From an uncultured Muribaculaceae bacterium (lineage in GTDB: Bacteria; Bacteroidota; Bacteroidia; Bacteroidales; Muribaculaceae), in NCBI GenBank assembly GCA_910584185.1, contig CAJTYC010000081.1, positions 1 to 10,517 of the forward strand: 10,517 nt of DNA, in the 5' to 3' direction. Shown piece by piece: positions 1 through 5,996 of this stretch. Both the position numbers and the translations under genes were made by a program. The notes under the pieces are model-generated. The model ran no database searches. It saw only the letters and a program-made list of their open reading frames with translations, and was not told the DNA's origin. Every line of letters starts with the position of its first letter. Position 1 is the stretch's first letter.

Positions 1-168
1 ATCCCCGATAAAATCAGGGATTAAACCGATGCGCCGCGGAGTTTGGGCCGTTTACGCTTTGACTCAACCTCTCTGGTCACAGCCATTAGGCTGCTCCCGA
101 CGAGGTTGAGCCAAATCAGCTCAAAAATAAGCCGCCCCTATGGGTAAAATTTTTATGAGATGGGCTCT
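1..168 (-). mobile_element. Candidate end of an insertion sequence or MITE
   Basis: No gene is visible here apart from a possible 7-codon open end (1-24). Read on the minus strand, the segment begins at 168 with AGAGCCCATCTCATAAAAAT, which resembles terminal inverted repeats of several IS families with GAGCC/GGGC...TCTCA ends. A second, related sequence occurs at 9281-9300 (16 of 20 bases). The segment stops exactly where homology of the neighbouring nuclease gene fragment begins. An imperfect nested stem-loop lies inside it (CTCAACCTC at 63-71 with GAGGTTGAG at 102-110, and CAGCC at 80-84 with GGCTG at 89-93). The other end of the element and any transposase lie outside the window, so the family cannot be named. 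Confidence 0.35.
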
Positions 169-170
169 AA

Positions 171-524
171 ATGCCCAAGGGTCAAGTATTCGTGCCAGAC
201 ATGATTTTTTACCACATTCGGCTTAAGGCTTATATAGTTCTGGAAATCAAGGTGGTTGAGTATATTCCTGAATTTGCGGGCAAATTGAACTTTTATGTTT
301 CTGCTGTAGATGAGCTGATGAAACAAGAAGATGACAATCCAACAATCGGACTGCTGATTTGTAAATCAAAAGATGATACCGTAGTCGAGTGGTCGTTCAG
401 AGGAATGAACCAGCCATTGGGTGTGGCTGAGTATGAGTTGCGTAAAGATATTGACAAAATTTCTAAGATGCTTCCATCAGAATCTGACATGAGGAATTTT
501 ATAGAATCTCACGAAGATTATTGA
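171..524 (+). pseudogene. C-terminal remnant of a DUF1016/YhcG-family PD-(D/E)XK nuclease
   Basis: The 117-residue frame matches the C-terminal nuclease domain of DUF1016 (YhcG) proteins from just before the first catalytic motif onward: FVPDMIFYH (7-15), an E-x-K motif in VLEIKV (E25, K27), the EFAGKLNFY segment, DNPTIGLLICKSK, and PLGVAEYEL. So the P-D ... E-x-K core is present. Intact family members are roughly 340-380 residues, and the whole N-terminal DUF1016 domain is missing. The codon before the ATG is a stop, and the sequence upstream looks like the end of a mobile element, so I read this as a gene cut by insertion. The ATG may be fortuitous, but a stand-alone nuclease-domain peptide could still be made. 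DUF1016 proteins are predicted nucleases, often near restriction or mobile genes. The exact substrate is not known from the sequence. Confidence 0.75.
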
Positions 525-557
525 TTAGTTTTTTTAGTTTTTTGTTGTTGCCAGAGA

Positions 558-585
558 CTCCTCCCTCCCGGTGGCTTCGCAACGT
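558..585 (+). repeat. Dispersed repeat copy D (diverged subtype)
   Basis: The first 23 bases (558-580), beginning CTCCTCCCTCCCGG, are identical to 10479-10501. It ends GCAACG like copies A and B, which suggests one family with two subtypes. The copy can form an imperfect hairpin with sequence downstream: CTCCTCC (558-564) pairs with GGAGGAG (615-621), with inner pairing of CCC/GGG and GGT/ACC. The surrounding gap 525-784 contains no supported gene. Confidence 0.6.
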
Positions 586-711
586 CAGGTTTGGCTGCAT
601 CTCGGACCGTGGGTGGAGGAGGTTATATTAATAAGCACTTGTGTTCAAAAGTTACAAAGATGGTTGACAGATGGATGATTAATGGTTCTTGATGGTTGCT
701 GCTTGCGCAGC

Positions 712-758
712 TTATAGACGTCGGTGGCGCCTCCTTTCCCCCAGTGCGCGATGCAACG
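712..758 (+). repeat. Dispersed repeat copy A, left direct repeat of the higBA bracket
   Basis: A 47-bp sequence (begins TTATAGACGTCGG, ends GATGCAACG) recurs at 1497-1543 with two mismatches, in the same orientation and offset by 785 bp. It lies 26 bp past the higA stop codon. A small hairpin, GCTGC (698-702) with GCAGC (707-711), lies immediately before it. A third, partial copy is at 10361-10396. Confidence 0.85.
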
Positions 759-784
759 CTTGATCTGAGTTTTGGGATATGGCT

Positions 785-1096
785 TTAAAGAGCGGCGGCC
801 ACTTTGCGTATTGATGCAAGGCGGTCCATAAAGGATTTGTCTGATTTTGTGGACTGCATGTCATACCACATTTGAAGTTTCAACAGCGTAGTGGCTTGAA
901 CTCCAAGCGCGGCTTCGAAAAGGAATGCAGATGCTGTAGAGACTGGGCGTTTGCCGTTGAGAATCTCATTGAGAGCTGTATGTGACATGCCTATGTCTGC
1001 GGCTAATTTGCGCTGTGAAATATTTCTATATTCTATTTCGTCTTTTATTATCTCCCCCGGATGGGTCGGGTATGCCCCAAATTTGTCGTTAATCAT
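785..1096 (-). CDS. higA: HigA-type antitoxin, XRE-family DNA-binding protein
   Basis: This 103-residue protein is the antitoxin of a HigBA type II pair. It would bind and neutralise the HigB toxin and repress the shared promoter. It carries the HigA signature HPGEIIKDE (12-20) just before a helix-turn-helix of the XRE class (about 27-51: ISQRKLAADIGMSHTALNEI, then LNGKRP), with the usual helical tail after it. Length and domain layout match the family. The ATG lies only 4 bp beyond the higB stop codon, so the two are translated from one message in the toxin-first order typical of higBA. The likely operator is the palindrome at 1460-1478. Base composition is more AT-rich than the housekeeping genes to the right, consistent with acquisition. 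Confidence 0.9.
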   Translation of the reverse strand: MINDKFGAYPTHPGEIIKDEIEYRNISQRKLAADIGMSHTALNEILNGKRPVSTASAFLFEAALGVQATTLLKLQMWYDMQSTKSDKSFMDRLASIRKVAAAL

Positions 1097-1100
1097 AATC

Positions 1101-1418
1101 TTACTTGTAATGGTTTGTTAAATCTATGATATTGCAGATTGTAGTGACTGTCTTGTTATCCACTTGTGTGGATACGAATTCAATTCTATACTGGTCATTG
1201 ACTCTTACAGATTCGATGCCTTTTTTATCACCTTTGAGCACTTCATAGTTGAGGCTATTGAAAGTGAAAAGGTCTTCGATTGCATCAACAGCGGCCAGTA
1301 GGTCAATCACTCTGATGTATCTTTTAACAATCTGTGGTTGATAACGGTGTTTCTTGTCAGAACATTTGCCTTTGTAGTAAAGTTCTGAAAGATACTCTTT
1401 GTCGAATGATATTTCCAT
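1101..1418 (-). CDS. higB: HigB-type toxin, RelE/ParE superfamily
   Basis: This 105-residue protein is the toxin of the pair. HigB proteins are ribosome-associated mRNA interferases of the RelE fold. Recognisable segments are MEISFDKEYLSELY at the start, DKKHRYQPQIVKRY (21-34), NSLNYEVLKGDKKG (54-67), VRVNDQYRIEF (71-81) and the C-terminal CNIIDLTNHYK. A longer frame opens with TTG at 1439, but I reject it: that codon lies inside the predicted -7 promoter element (1444-1437), and the ATG at 1418 gives the family's usual N-terminus. Transcription from the predicted promoter would start near 1431, leaving a leader of only about a dozen bases. The mRNA-cleaving role is inferred from the family, since catalytic residues are poorly conserved in this branch. 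Confidence 0.9.
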   Translation of the reverse strand: MEISFDKEYLSELYYKGKCSDKKHRYQPQIVKRYIRVIDLLAAVDAIEDLFTFNSLNYEVLKGDKKGIESVRVNDQYRIEFVSTQVDNKTVTTICNIIDLTNHYK

Positions 1419-1436
1419 ATAATCATTTACATGCTG

Positions 1437-1468
1437 CAAAAGTAATTATAAATTGTTATGTTCGCAAA
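1437..1468 (-). promoter_or_regulatory. Bacteroidetes-type promoter of higBA
   Basis: On the minus strand there is TTTG at 1468-1465 (-33 element), 20 bp of spacer, and TACTTTTG at 1444-1437, an exact match to the Bacteroidetes -7 consensus TAnnTTTG. The predicted start lies near 1431, just upstream of the higB ATG at 1418. The -33 element is inside the 1460-1478 palindrome. Confidence 0.65.
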
Positions 1469-1478
1469 TTTTGCGAAC
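1460..1478. promoter_or_regulatory. Palindromic operator upstream of higB, probable HigA site
   Basis: GTTCGCAAATTTTGCGAAC is a perfect palindrome with 9-bp arms around one central base. It overlaps the -33 element of the predicted higBA promoter, so a bound dimer would block RNA polymerase. HigA antitoxins generally autoregulate through such sites. That HigA binds this particular one is inferred. Confidence 0.65.
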
Positions 1479-1496
1479 TTTTTTTTGTTGTTTTCT

Positions 1497-1543
1497 TTAT
1501 AGACGTCGGCGGCGCCTCCTTACCCCCAGTGCGCGATGCAACG
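1497..1543 (+). repeat. Dispersed repeat copy B, right direct repeat of the higBA bracket
   Basis: Matches 712-758 in 45 of 47 positions, same orientation. It sits upstream of the higBA promoter and 54 bp beyond the tonB-like stop codon, at the junction between the accessory region and the core block. Beyond it, a short AT-rich hairpin (ATTCAA 1574-1579 with TTGAAT 1586-1591) follows the tonB-like gene. Confidence 0.85.
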
Positions 1544-1597
1544 TGATTCTTCGTTGGGAACTCCTTATTCACTATTCAATATTCGTTGAATCGTTGG

Positions 1598-2350
1598 TTA
1601 GCGGGGGGTTATGGTGAAGGTTATTGAGCCTCGGGCTGAGGGGGTGTTTGGGTCTTCGTTCCAGCGGGCGCCTCTGGCCGCTTGTTCGCAGGCACTCAGG
1701 ATTGACGCTGAGGCGTTGCCTCGCTTGCTGCGGGCTTTGGCTGAGGTGACTCGTCCTGCTGCGTTGATTGTCACCTTTACTTCTACTACCACTTTGTTGC
1801 GGAGTTCTACCGAGGGTTTCGGGCACCCCTTGAATGTGCGTCCGGCCACGCTCCCGGCTATGCCGACACCGTTGCCACCGGCACCGCTTGAGCCGGACTT
1901 GCCCGACTCCGAACCGTTGTGGGGTGAGAACTTGCCGGCGAGCTTGGATGTCACCTTCTTCTTCTCCTCATCGGTCTTTGACGGTTCGGTGGCCTTTACG
2001 GGGCTCTCCTTTTTCTGTGTCACCTTCTTCGGTTCGGCAGGGGCAGGCTTCGGGTTCTTGCCCGGCACTACGAGCTTCGTGTTCTCTGTCTCCGCCTTTT
2101 CCGGTTCTCCCTTTATCATCGGAGCCGGTGCATCGTTGGCCACGGCTTCCTGTTCGCCGAGATTCTCCACTATTTCCGGTTCGATGAAGAGCTCCTCTTC
2201 CTCTACAAGGGCCTGTATCTCCGGGGTTGAAGACTCGGCGAGCAGCGAGCGGTCGAAGTCCATGCCGCAGAAGTATAGGAATAGCAGAAGCAGCAGGGCG
2301 ACGGCAAACGTGACGGTGGCGGCGATATATTTATCTTTCTTCCGGTTCAT
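1598..2350 (-). CDS. TonB-like energy transducer
   Basis: A 250-residue inner-membrane protein with TonB architecture: a short basic N-terminus (MNRKKDK), one membrane segment (about 9-28), a long periplasmic stretch rich in Glu, Pro and Lys (about 45-135), a Gly/Ser-rich linker (147-171), and a C-terminal TonB-like fold containing VVVEVKVTINAAGRV (187-201) and ending in a TFTITP strand. It would couple the ExbB-ExbD proton channel to outer-membrane receptors. The frame stays open upstream, but the start at 2350 places the basic residues directly before the membrane helix and leaves 1 bp between the exbD stop and this ATG, so the two are translationally linked. The C-terminal domain is divergent, so which receptors it serves cannot be told. 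It might alternatively act as a TolA-like partner. Confidence 0.85.
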   Translation of the reverse strand: MNRKKDKYIAATVTFAVALLLLLFLYFCGMDFDRSLLAESSTPEIQALVEEEELFIEPEIVENLGEQEAVANDAPAPMIKGEPEKAETENTKLVVPGKNPKPAPAEPKKVTQKKESPVKATEPSKTDEEKKKVTSKLAGKFSPHNGSESGKSGSSGAGGNGVGIAGSVAGRTFKGCPKPSVELRNKVVVEVKVTINAAGRVTSAKARSKRGNASASILSACEQAARGARWNEDPNTPSARGSITFTITPR

Positions 2351-2351
2351 T

Positions 2352-2792
2352 TTAATTATCGAGAGATCTGGCGTGCGTGGCGAGCACCATGTGGAGGTTG
2401 TTGCGGGCAGCATAGTCGAGCACGCGCACCACCTTGCCATAGTCGACCACCGAGTCGGCATAGAGGGCAATGGAGCGGGTGGAGTCCGCCTGCTGAATCA
2501 GGGCGAGTTCGGTGCCGAGCTGGTCGAACGGCAGCGGCTTGGGCACACTCAGCACCCCTGTCGAGTCGTTGCGGTCGGCCACCAGGTATATGTTGGACTC
2601 GGCATCGATATAAACCTCGGTGACCGGTTTGTTGGAGGTCTGCTCGCTGCTCTGGGGCAGGTTAACGTCGATGGCCGCCGGGAAGATTATGGTGGAAGTC
2701 ACCATGAAGAAGATGAGGAGCAGAAATATCACGTCGGTCATCGACGACATGGAGAAAGTGTCGAGCGACTGGAAATTGCGTTTGAGAGTCAC
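2352..2792 (-). CDS. exbD: ExbD/TolR-family biopolymer transport protein
   Basis: A 146-residue protein with one N-terminal membrane helix (about 20-38) and a periplasmic domain. The motif SMSSMTDVIFLLLIFFMV carries the conserved membrane aspartate (D20) that takes part in proton conduction in ExbD/TolR proteins. The periplasmic part (about 40-146) contains the expected alternating strands, with VYIDAESNIYL and a final helix-strand around VVRVLDYAARNNLHMVLAT. The start codon is GTG; an in-frame TAA two codons upstream excludes a longer form, and the next methionine would remove part of the pre-helix segment. The gene follows exbB after 54 bp and precedes the tonB-like gene by 1 bp, the classic order of the energiser complex. 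Confidence 0.92.
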   Translation of the reverse strand: MTLKRNFQSLDTFSMSSMTDVIFLLLIFFMVTSTIIFPAAIDVNLPQSSEQTSNKPVTEVYIDAESNIYLVADRNDSTGVLSVPKPLPFDQLGTELALIQQADSTRSIALYADSVVDYGKVVRVLDYAARNNLHMVLATHARSLDN

Positions 2793-2810
2793 GACTTGTT
2801 AAGTTTTCGG

Positions 2811-2830
2811 TCAGAGTTATGAGTTATGAA
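2811..2830 (+). repeat. Intergenic TCAGAGTTATGAGTTAT element, copy 1
   Basis: The 17 bases at 2811-2827 recur exactly, inverted, at 7266-7282. The core GTTATGAGTTATGA (2816-2829) also occurs directly at 7173-7186. All three copies lie between genes. This one fills most of the exbB-exbD gap. Confidence 0.6.
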
Positions 2831-2846
2831 GTAATATTGGGCGGTG

Positions 2847-3470
2847 TCAGGCCGGTTCGTTCAGGAGGTCCATAAATTCCATGGTTTTTGATTCCATGGA
2901 GTTCATGACATTGTTGATTCTTGCCACGAGGTAGTTGTAGGCGAAGAGGGCGAGGATGCCCACCACGAGACCGGCCACGGTGGTTACGAGGGCCTGATAT
3001 ATGCCCGACGAGAGCACTGTGATGTTGGCAGCGGTGCCTGCGCTTGCGAGCGAGAAGAAAGCCTGTATCATGCCTACCACGGTGCCGAGGAAACCGAGCA
3101 TCGGAGCTCCGGCGGCAGTGGTGGAGAGCCAAGGCAAGCTTTTGCCGAGGGCAGAGATCTCTATGTTGCCGGTATTCTCAATGGCCACGAGCACATCGCT
3201 CATGTTGCGACCTATGCGTGAGAGACCCTTGTCGATAAGACGGGCGTAGGGAGTGTTGGTCTTCTTGCAGAGATTATGTGCTGACTCTATGTCTCCCTCA
3301 TGCACATACTCGCGTATGCGGCTCATGAAAGTCTTATCTTCCTTGGCGGCCCTGGAAATAGCAATGGTGCGCTCCGTGAACACATAAATGGTGACGAGCA
3401 GCAGGAGTGCTAGAGGAATCATTATGTAGCCGCCATCCATCACGAGCGACCAGAACGAGAGTGTTGTCAT
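2847..3470 (-). CDS. exbB: ExbB/TolQ/MotA-family proton channel protein
   Basis: A 207-residue protein with three membrane helices: about 14-34, 116-142 and 156-182. The cytoplasmic loop after the first helix (35-110) is long and charged, as in ExbB. The TM2-TM3 region carries the family pattern STTAAGAPMLGFLGTVVGMI (116-135), then YQALVTTVAGLVVGI, with threonines in the positions that line the channel in ExbB/TolQ. It would form the pentameric inner-membrane channel around ExbD and power the TonB-like protein encoded two genes later. It is preceded by a 9-bp tandem array in the 107-bp gap after pdxJ, so it may be read through from pdxJ or have its own start. MotA and TolQ are related, but the exbD and tonB neighbours favour ExbB. 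Confidence 0.92.
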   Translation of the reverse strand: MTTLSFWSLVMDGGYIMIPLALLLLVTIYVFTERTIAISRAAKEDKTFMSRIREYVHEGDIESAHNLCKKTNTPYARLIDKGLSRIGRNMSDVLVAIENTGNIEISALGKSLPWLSTTAAGAPMLGFLGTVVGMIQAFFSLASAGTAANITVLSSGIYQALVTTVAGLVVGILALFAYNYLVARINNVMNSMESKTMEFMDLLNEPA

Positions 3471-3500
3471 TTTTTTTATTTTTTATGCTTAGTTTTTTAG

Positions 3501-3558
3501 GGTCATTAAGGACTTTAAGGTCATTAAAGACTTTAAGGACTTTAAGGACTTTAAGGTC
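3501..3558 (+). repeat. 9-bp tandem array between exbB and pdxJ
   Basis: Six consecutive 9-mers read GGTCATTAA, GGACTTTAA, GGTCATTAA, AGACTTTAA, GGACTTTAA and GGACTTTAA, followed by a partial GGTC. The array lies in the pdxJ-exbB gap. A related GGTCTTTAG/A array lies inside a gene at 6590-6661. Confidence 0.85.
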
Positions 3559-3577
3559 TTTTGGCCTTTGGGGCTTT

Positions 3578-4291
3578 TTACTTCAGGCAGTCAAGGTACT
3601 GGCGTATTGTCTCCTTAATGCCGAGGTAGAGGGCATCGGAGATAATGGCGTGGCCTATGCTCACTTCGTCGAGAAGCGGGAGGGCGTGCTTGAAATATTT
3701 CAGGTTCTTGAGGTTGAGGTCGTGGCCTGCATTGAGGCCTATGCCGAGCTTGCGGGCCTCTTGGGAGGCGATTACGAATGGTTCGACGGCCACAATGGGG
3801 TCGGTGTCATACATGTCGGCATACGGCTTGGTGTAAAGTTCCACACGGTCGGCGCCGATTGCGGCGGCCGCCCTGACCTGCACCGGGTCGGCATCGACAA
3901 ATATTGACACCCTTATGCCGGCGTTGCGGAAACGGGCCACGATAGGCTTGAGGAAATCGGCGTGGCGCACCACGTCCCATCCTGCTGAACTTGTGAGAGC
4001 GTCAGGTGCGTCGGGCACGAGCGTCACCTGTGTGGGGTCAGCCTTGAGCACGAGGTCGATAAATTCAGGCGAGGGGTAGCCCTCGATGTTGAATTCGGTG
4101 GAGAGGGAGCCGGAGAGGAGCGCCACGTCGCGGCGTGTGATGTGGCGTTCGTCGGGCCTGGGGTGGACTGTAATGCCCTGAGCGCCATACTCCTCGCAGT
4201 CTGCTGCGAATTTCTGCACATCAGGTATATTCTCGCCACGCGCATTGCGGAGCGTGGCCACCTTGTTGATATTGACACTTAAGCGAGTCAT
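3578..4291 (-). CDS. pdxJ: Pyridoxine 5'-phosphate synthase
   Basis: This 237-residue TIM-barrel enzyme condenses 1-deoxy-D-xylulose 5-phosphate with 3-amino-2-oxopropyl phosphate to make pyridoxine 5'-phosphate in the DXP-dependent vitamin B6 pathway. Family motifs are in order: RLSVNINKVATLRNARG (3-19), GITVHPRPDERHI (39-51, with H43, R45 and H50 at the active site), the glutamate in EFNIEGYP (E70), RVELYT (149-154), LNAGHDLN (186-193, H190) and the C-terminal SIGHAIISDAL. Length matches the family. A longer open frame exists upstream, but the ATG at 4291 gives the standard N-terminus. A candidate promoter lies about 145 bp upstream at 4467-4437. In Bacteroidales, pdxJ is commonly found between nadK and the exbB-exbD-tonB genes, as here. 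Confidence 0.96.
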   Translation of the reverse strand: MTRLSVNINKVATLRNARGENIPDVQKFAADCEEYGAQGITVHPRPDERHITRRDVALLSGSLSTEFNIEGYPSPEFIDLVLKADPTQVTLVPDAPDALTSSAGWDVVRHADFLKPIVARFRNAGIRVSIFVDADPVQVRAAAAIGADRVELYTKPYADMYDTDPIVAVEPFVIASQEARKLGIGLNAGHDLNLKNLKYFKHALPLLDEVSIGHAIISDALYLGIKETIRQYLDCLK

Positions 4292-4436
4292 TTTGCTTAA
4301 ATATTGGTTATTAGAGTTATCCTTGCGAAATCGGCACGATATTTGTGAGAAGATTCCGTAGAGGAGATTTCCGTAACGAAGCACGCCGTAGGCCTGTTAT
4401 ACTAAAAACATAGCTGCGTGCGTTTATTTCAAATAG

Positions 4437-4467
4437 CAAAATTAGTAAAAAAATAAGCAAAAACAAA
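4437..4467 (-). promoter_or_regulatory. Candidate Bacteroidetes promoter for pdxJ and downstream genes
   Basis: Minus strand: TTTG at 4467-4464, 19 bp of spacer, then TAATTTTG at 4444-4437, matching TAnnTTTG. The predicted start near 4431 would give an untranslated leader of about 140 bases. The sequence is A/T-runs, so chance matches are easier here. Confidence 0.4.
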
Positions 4468-4471
4468 ACAA

Positions 4472-4981
4472 ATGGGAATGAAAGCAAGAGATGCCGTGTC
4501 GCTGCAGCGAGCCAAAGAATTACCGTGTCCTAAAGGCAAGGTGGATGGCGGCGTACACTTGCTGGAGGTGCTTCCGAGGCTTCTGGACGAACCGAGCCGA
4601 GAGTTGGGAGTCACGTCAGAGGGTAACGATTGCGGAGTGATAGACCAGGCGTCGCTGCTTGAGGCGTTGGGCCGCATGATAGTGCCGCGATATGATTGCA
4701 GCGTGATAGAGGTGGAATGTCCGGCTCCTGACTATAGCGCGTCGCATCTTGCGCGTGCCGTGGAAGATAGCGATGTGCATCTTGTTGATATGATCACTAC
4801 GCCATTGGAGGGTAACCGTCTCCGCGTCACGCTGCGTGTGCGTTGTGAGGATCCCACCTCCACGGTGCATTGCCTGGAGCGATATGGCTATGACGTGTCT
4901 GGGGTGTATGGACATGAAAGTGCCGGCTACACGGCCTCGATGGAGCGGCTGTTGGCGCTTCAGACGTTGATGAATGTGTGA
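4472..4981 (+). CDS. CBS/ACT-like regulatory domain protein beside nadK
   Basis: I recognise this 169-residue protein by position and by its C-terminal half rather than by a strong motif. Residues about 75-150 (SVIEVECPAPDYSASHLARAV, then LRVTLRVR and CLERYGYDVSGVYG) have the beta-alpha-beta-beta-alpha-beta layout of an ACT-like domain found at the end of CBS-domain proteins that sit next to nadK in Bacteroidales. The N-terminal part (about 10-72: a LLEVLPRLLDE helix, then DCGVIDQASLLEALGRM) looks like a worn half CBS pair. Relatives are usually about 220 residues with two CBS repeats, so this one is short. It likely senses a small molecule and acts on a neighbour, but no ligand can be named. 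It is cytoplasmic, with 43 bp to nadK and divergent from pdxJ. Confidence 0.65.
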   Translation: MGMKARDAVSLQRAKELPCPKGKVDGGVHLLEVLPRLLDEPSRELGVTSEGNDCGVIDQASLLEALGRMIVPRYDCSVIEVECPAPDYSASHLARAVEDSDVHLVDMITTPLEGNRLRVTLRVRCEDPTSTVHCLERYGYDVSGVYGHESAGYTASMERLLALQTLMNV

Positions 4982-4998
4982 CGCGGCTTCGCGCCGCG
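4982..4998 (+). other. GC-rich hairpin between the CBS/ACT-like gene and nadK
   Basis: CGCGGC (4982-4987) and GCCGCG (4993-4998) form a 6-bp stem with loop TTCGC. It begins one base after the upstream stop codon and ends 26 bp before the nadK ATG. There is no T-run, so it is more likely an mRNA-stability or translation-tuning element than a terminator. Confidence 0.45.
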
Positions 4999-5024
4999 CG
5001 AATCAAGTGATAAATATTGATGAT

Positions 5025-5888
5025 ATGAGAGTTACATTGTGCGGCAATGCAAGTCAGGATGACAGGTTGGAAGATGTCAGGCTCCTGCTCGGCGAGTTGC
5101 TCGGCATGGGGTGTGATGTCTGTGTGGAGAGGTCATTTCATGACTATTTGTCTTTGCACGGTTTGTCGCTGGAGGGGTGTGAGAAAGTGGACTCGCTTCC
5201 GCATGATTGCGGCGTTGTGCTCAGTGTCGGCGGCGATGGCACATTCTTGCGCACGGCAGCCTGGGTGGACGGTTCGCTGGTGCCGGTGATGGGTGTAAAC
5301 ACCGGTCATCTCGGCTACTTGGCGGCATACTCCATGGCCGATATGGAGGAGCTGTGCCGCGGGTTGATGGGGGAGAGTGAGCTGTCGCCGCGCATCGTGC
5401 TCGAGACTGATTGCGAGGGGATGCCTGGCGACTTTCGTCGCTTTGCGCTCAATGAGGTCGCGGTGGCCAAGGGAGACACCACCTCGATGGTCAATGTGCG
5501 GGCCTTTGTGAACGGGCATTATCTTGCCGACTACTTGGCCGACGGCCTGTTGGTGGCCACACCTACCGGTAGCACTGCCTATAATCTCTCATGCGGAGGG
5601 CCGATATTGGAGCCCACGATGCAGAGCATGGTGCTGTGTCCGGTGGCTCCGCATTCGCTCACGCTTCGGCCGCTTGTCATATCTGCCGACTCCGAGCTTC
5701 GCCTTGAGGTGAGCTCTCGCGGGGCTGAGGAGTGCCATATAGGAGTGGATGGCCGCACATTTGCGGTGCCGGCGAGCGGCGCGACATTAAGGGTGCGCCG
5801 CAGCACGAATATCGTCAACGTGGCTCAGCCCGTGGGGAGCTTCTTCGCCAAGGTGCTCCGGCATAAGCTCCGCTGGGGAGTTAGGTGA
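5025..5888 (+). CDS. nadK: NAD kinase
   Basis: This 287-residue cytoplasmic enzyme phosphorylates NAD at the 2'-hydroxyl to make NADP. The diagnostic motifs are clear: VVLSVGGDGTFLRTA (64-78, with catalytic D71 in GGDGTF), GVNTGHLGYL (90-99), the NE pair in LNEVAVAKG (142-150), ATPTGSTAYNLSCGGPIL (178-195) and PVAPHSLTLRPLVI (206-219). The frame is open back to an ATG at 4974 overlapping the previous gene, but the start at 5025 puts the first beta strand (MRVTLCGN) at the usual N-terminus, and the 17 extra residues would include the intergenic hairpin. The 3' end runs into the large inverted repeat shared with convergent secG. It is probably co-transcribed with the CBS/ACT-like gene, as no promoter is visible between them. 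Confidence 0.96.
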   Translation: MRVTLCGNASQDDRLEDVRLLLGELLGMGCDVCVERSFHDYLSLHGLSLEGCEKVDSLPHDCGVVLSVGGDGTFLRTAAWVDGSLVPVMGVNTGHLGYLAAYSMADMEELCRGLMGESELSPRIVLETDCEGMPGDFRRFALNEVAVAKGDTTSMVNVRAFVNGHYLADYLADGLLVATPTGSTAYNLSCGGPILEPTMQSMVLCPVAPHSLTLRPLVISADSELRLEVSSRGAEECHIGVDGRTFAVPASGATLRVRRSTNIVNVAQPVGSFFAKVLRHKLRWGVR

Positions 5889-5905
5889 TTTTGTAATTAA
5901 TAATG

Positions 5906-5996
5906 AATAATGAATAATTAATAATGAATAATTGGCTTCGCGTACCGGTGTCTTGCCGTCGCGAAGCCAATTATTCATTATTAATTATTAATTATT
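5906..5996. repeat. Large inverted repeat between nadK and secG, probable bidirectional terminator
   Basis: The left arm 5913-5942 is perfectly complementary to 5960-5989 (30 bp); past one mismatch (5912/5990) pairing continues to 5906/5996. Each arm has an AT-rich outer part (AATAATTAATAATGAATAAT) and a GC-rich inner part (TGGCTTCGCG). The loop is 17 bases. The right arm includes the first part of the secG stop codon region (5992-5994). Convergent genes on both sides fit a shared terminator, but the length and perfection also fit a MITE-like or hairpin repeat. Confidence 0.8.

Noticed and set aside
1419..1439. Longer higB start at a TTG codon
   Set aside because: The TTG falls in the predicted -7 element and adds residues not seen in the family.
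1611..2822. A 403-codon open frame on the plus strand across the tonB-like and exbD genes
   Set aside because: It is antisense to two well-recognised genes and shows no family resemblance; GC-rich coding DNA often opens the opposite strand.
3501..3558. CRISPR array
   Set aside because: The 9-bp units are directly adjacent without unique spacers and there are no cas genes in the window.
4974..5024. Longer nadK start overlapping the CBS/ACT-like gene
   Set aside because: The added residues are encoded by an intergenic hairpin and precede the normal first strand of the enzyme.
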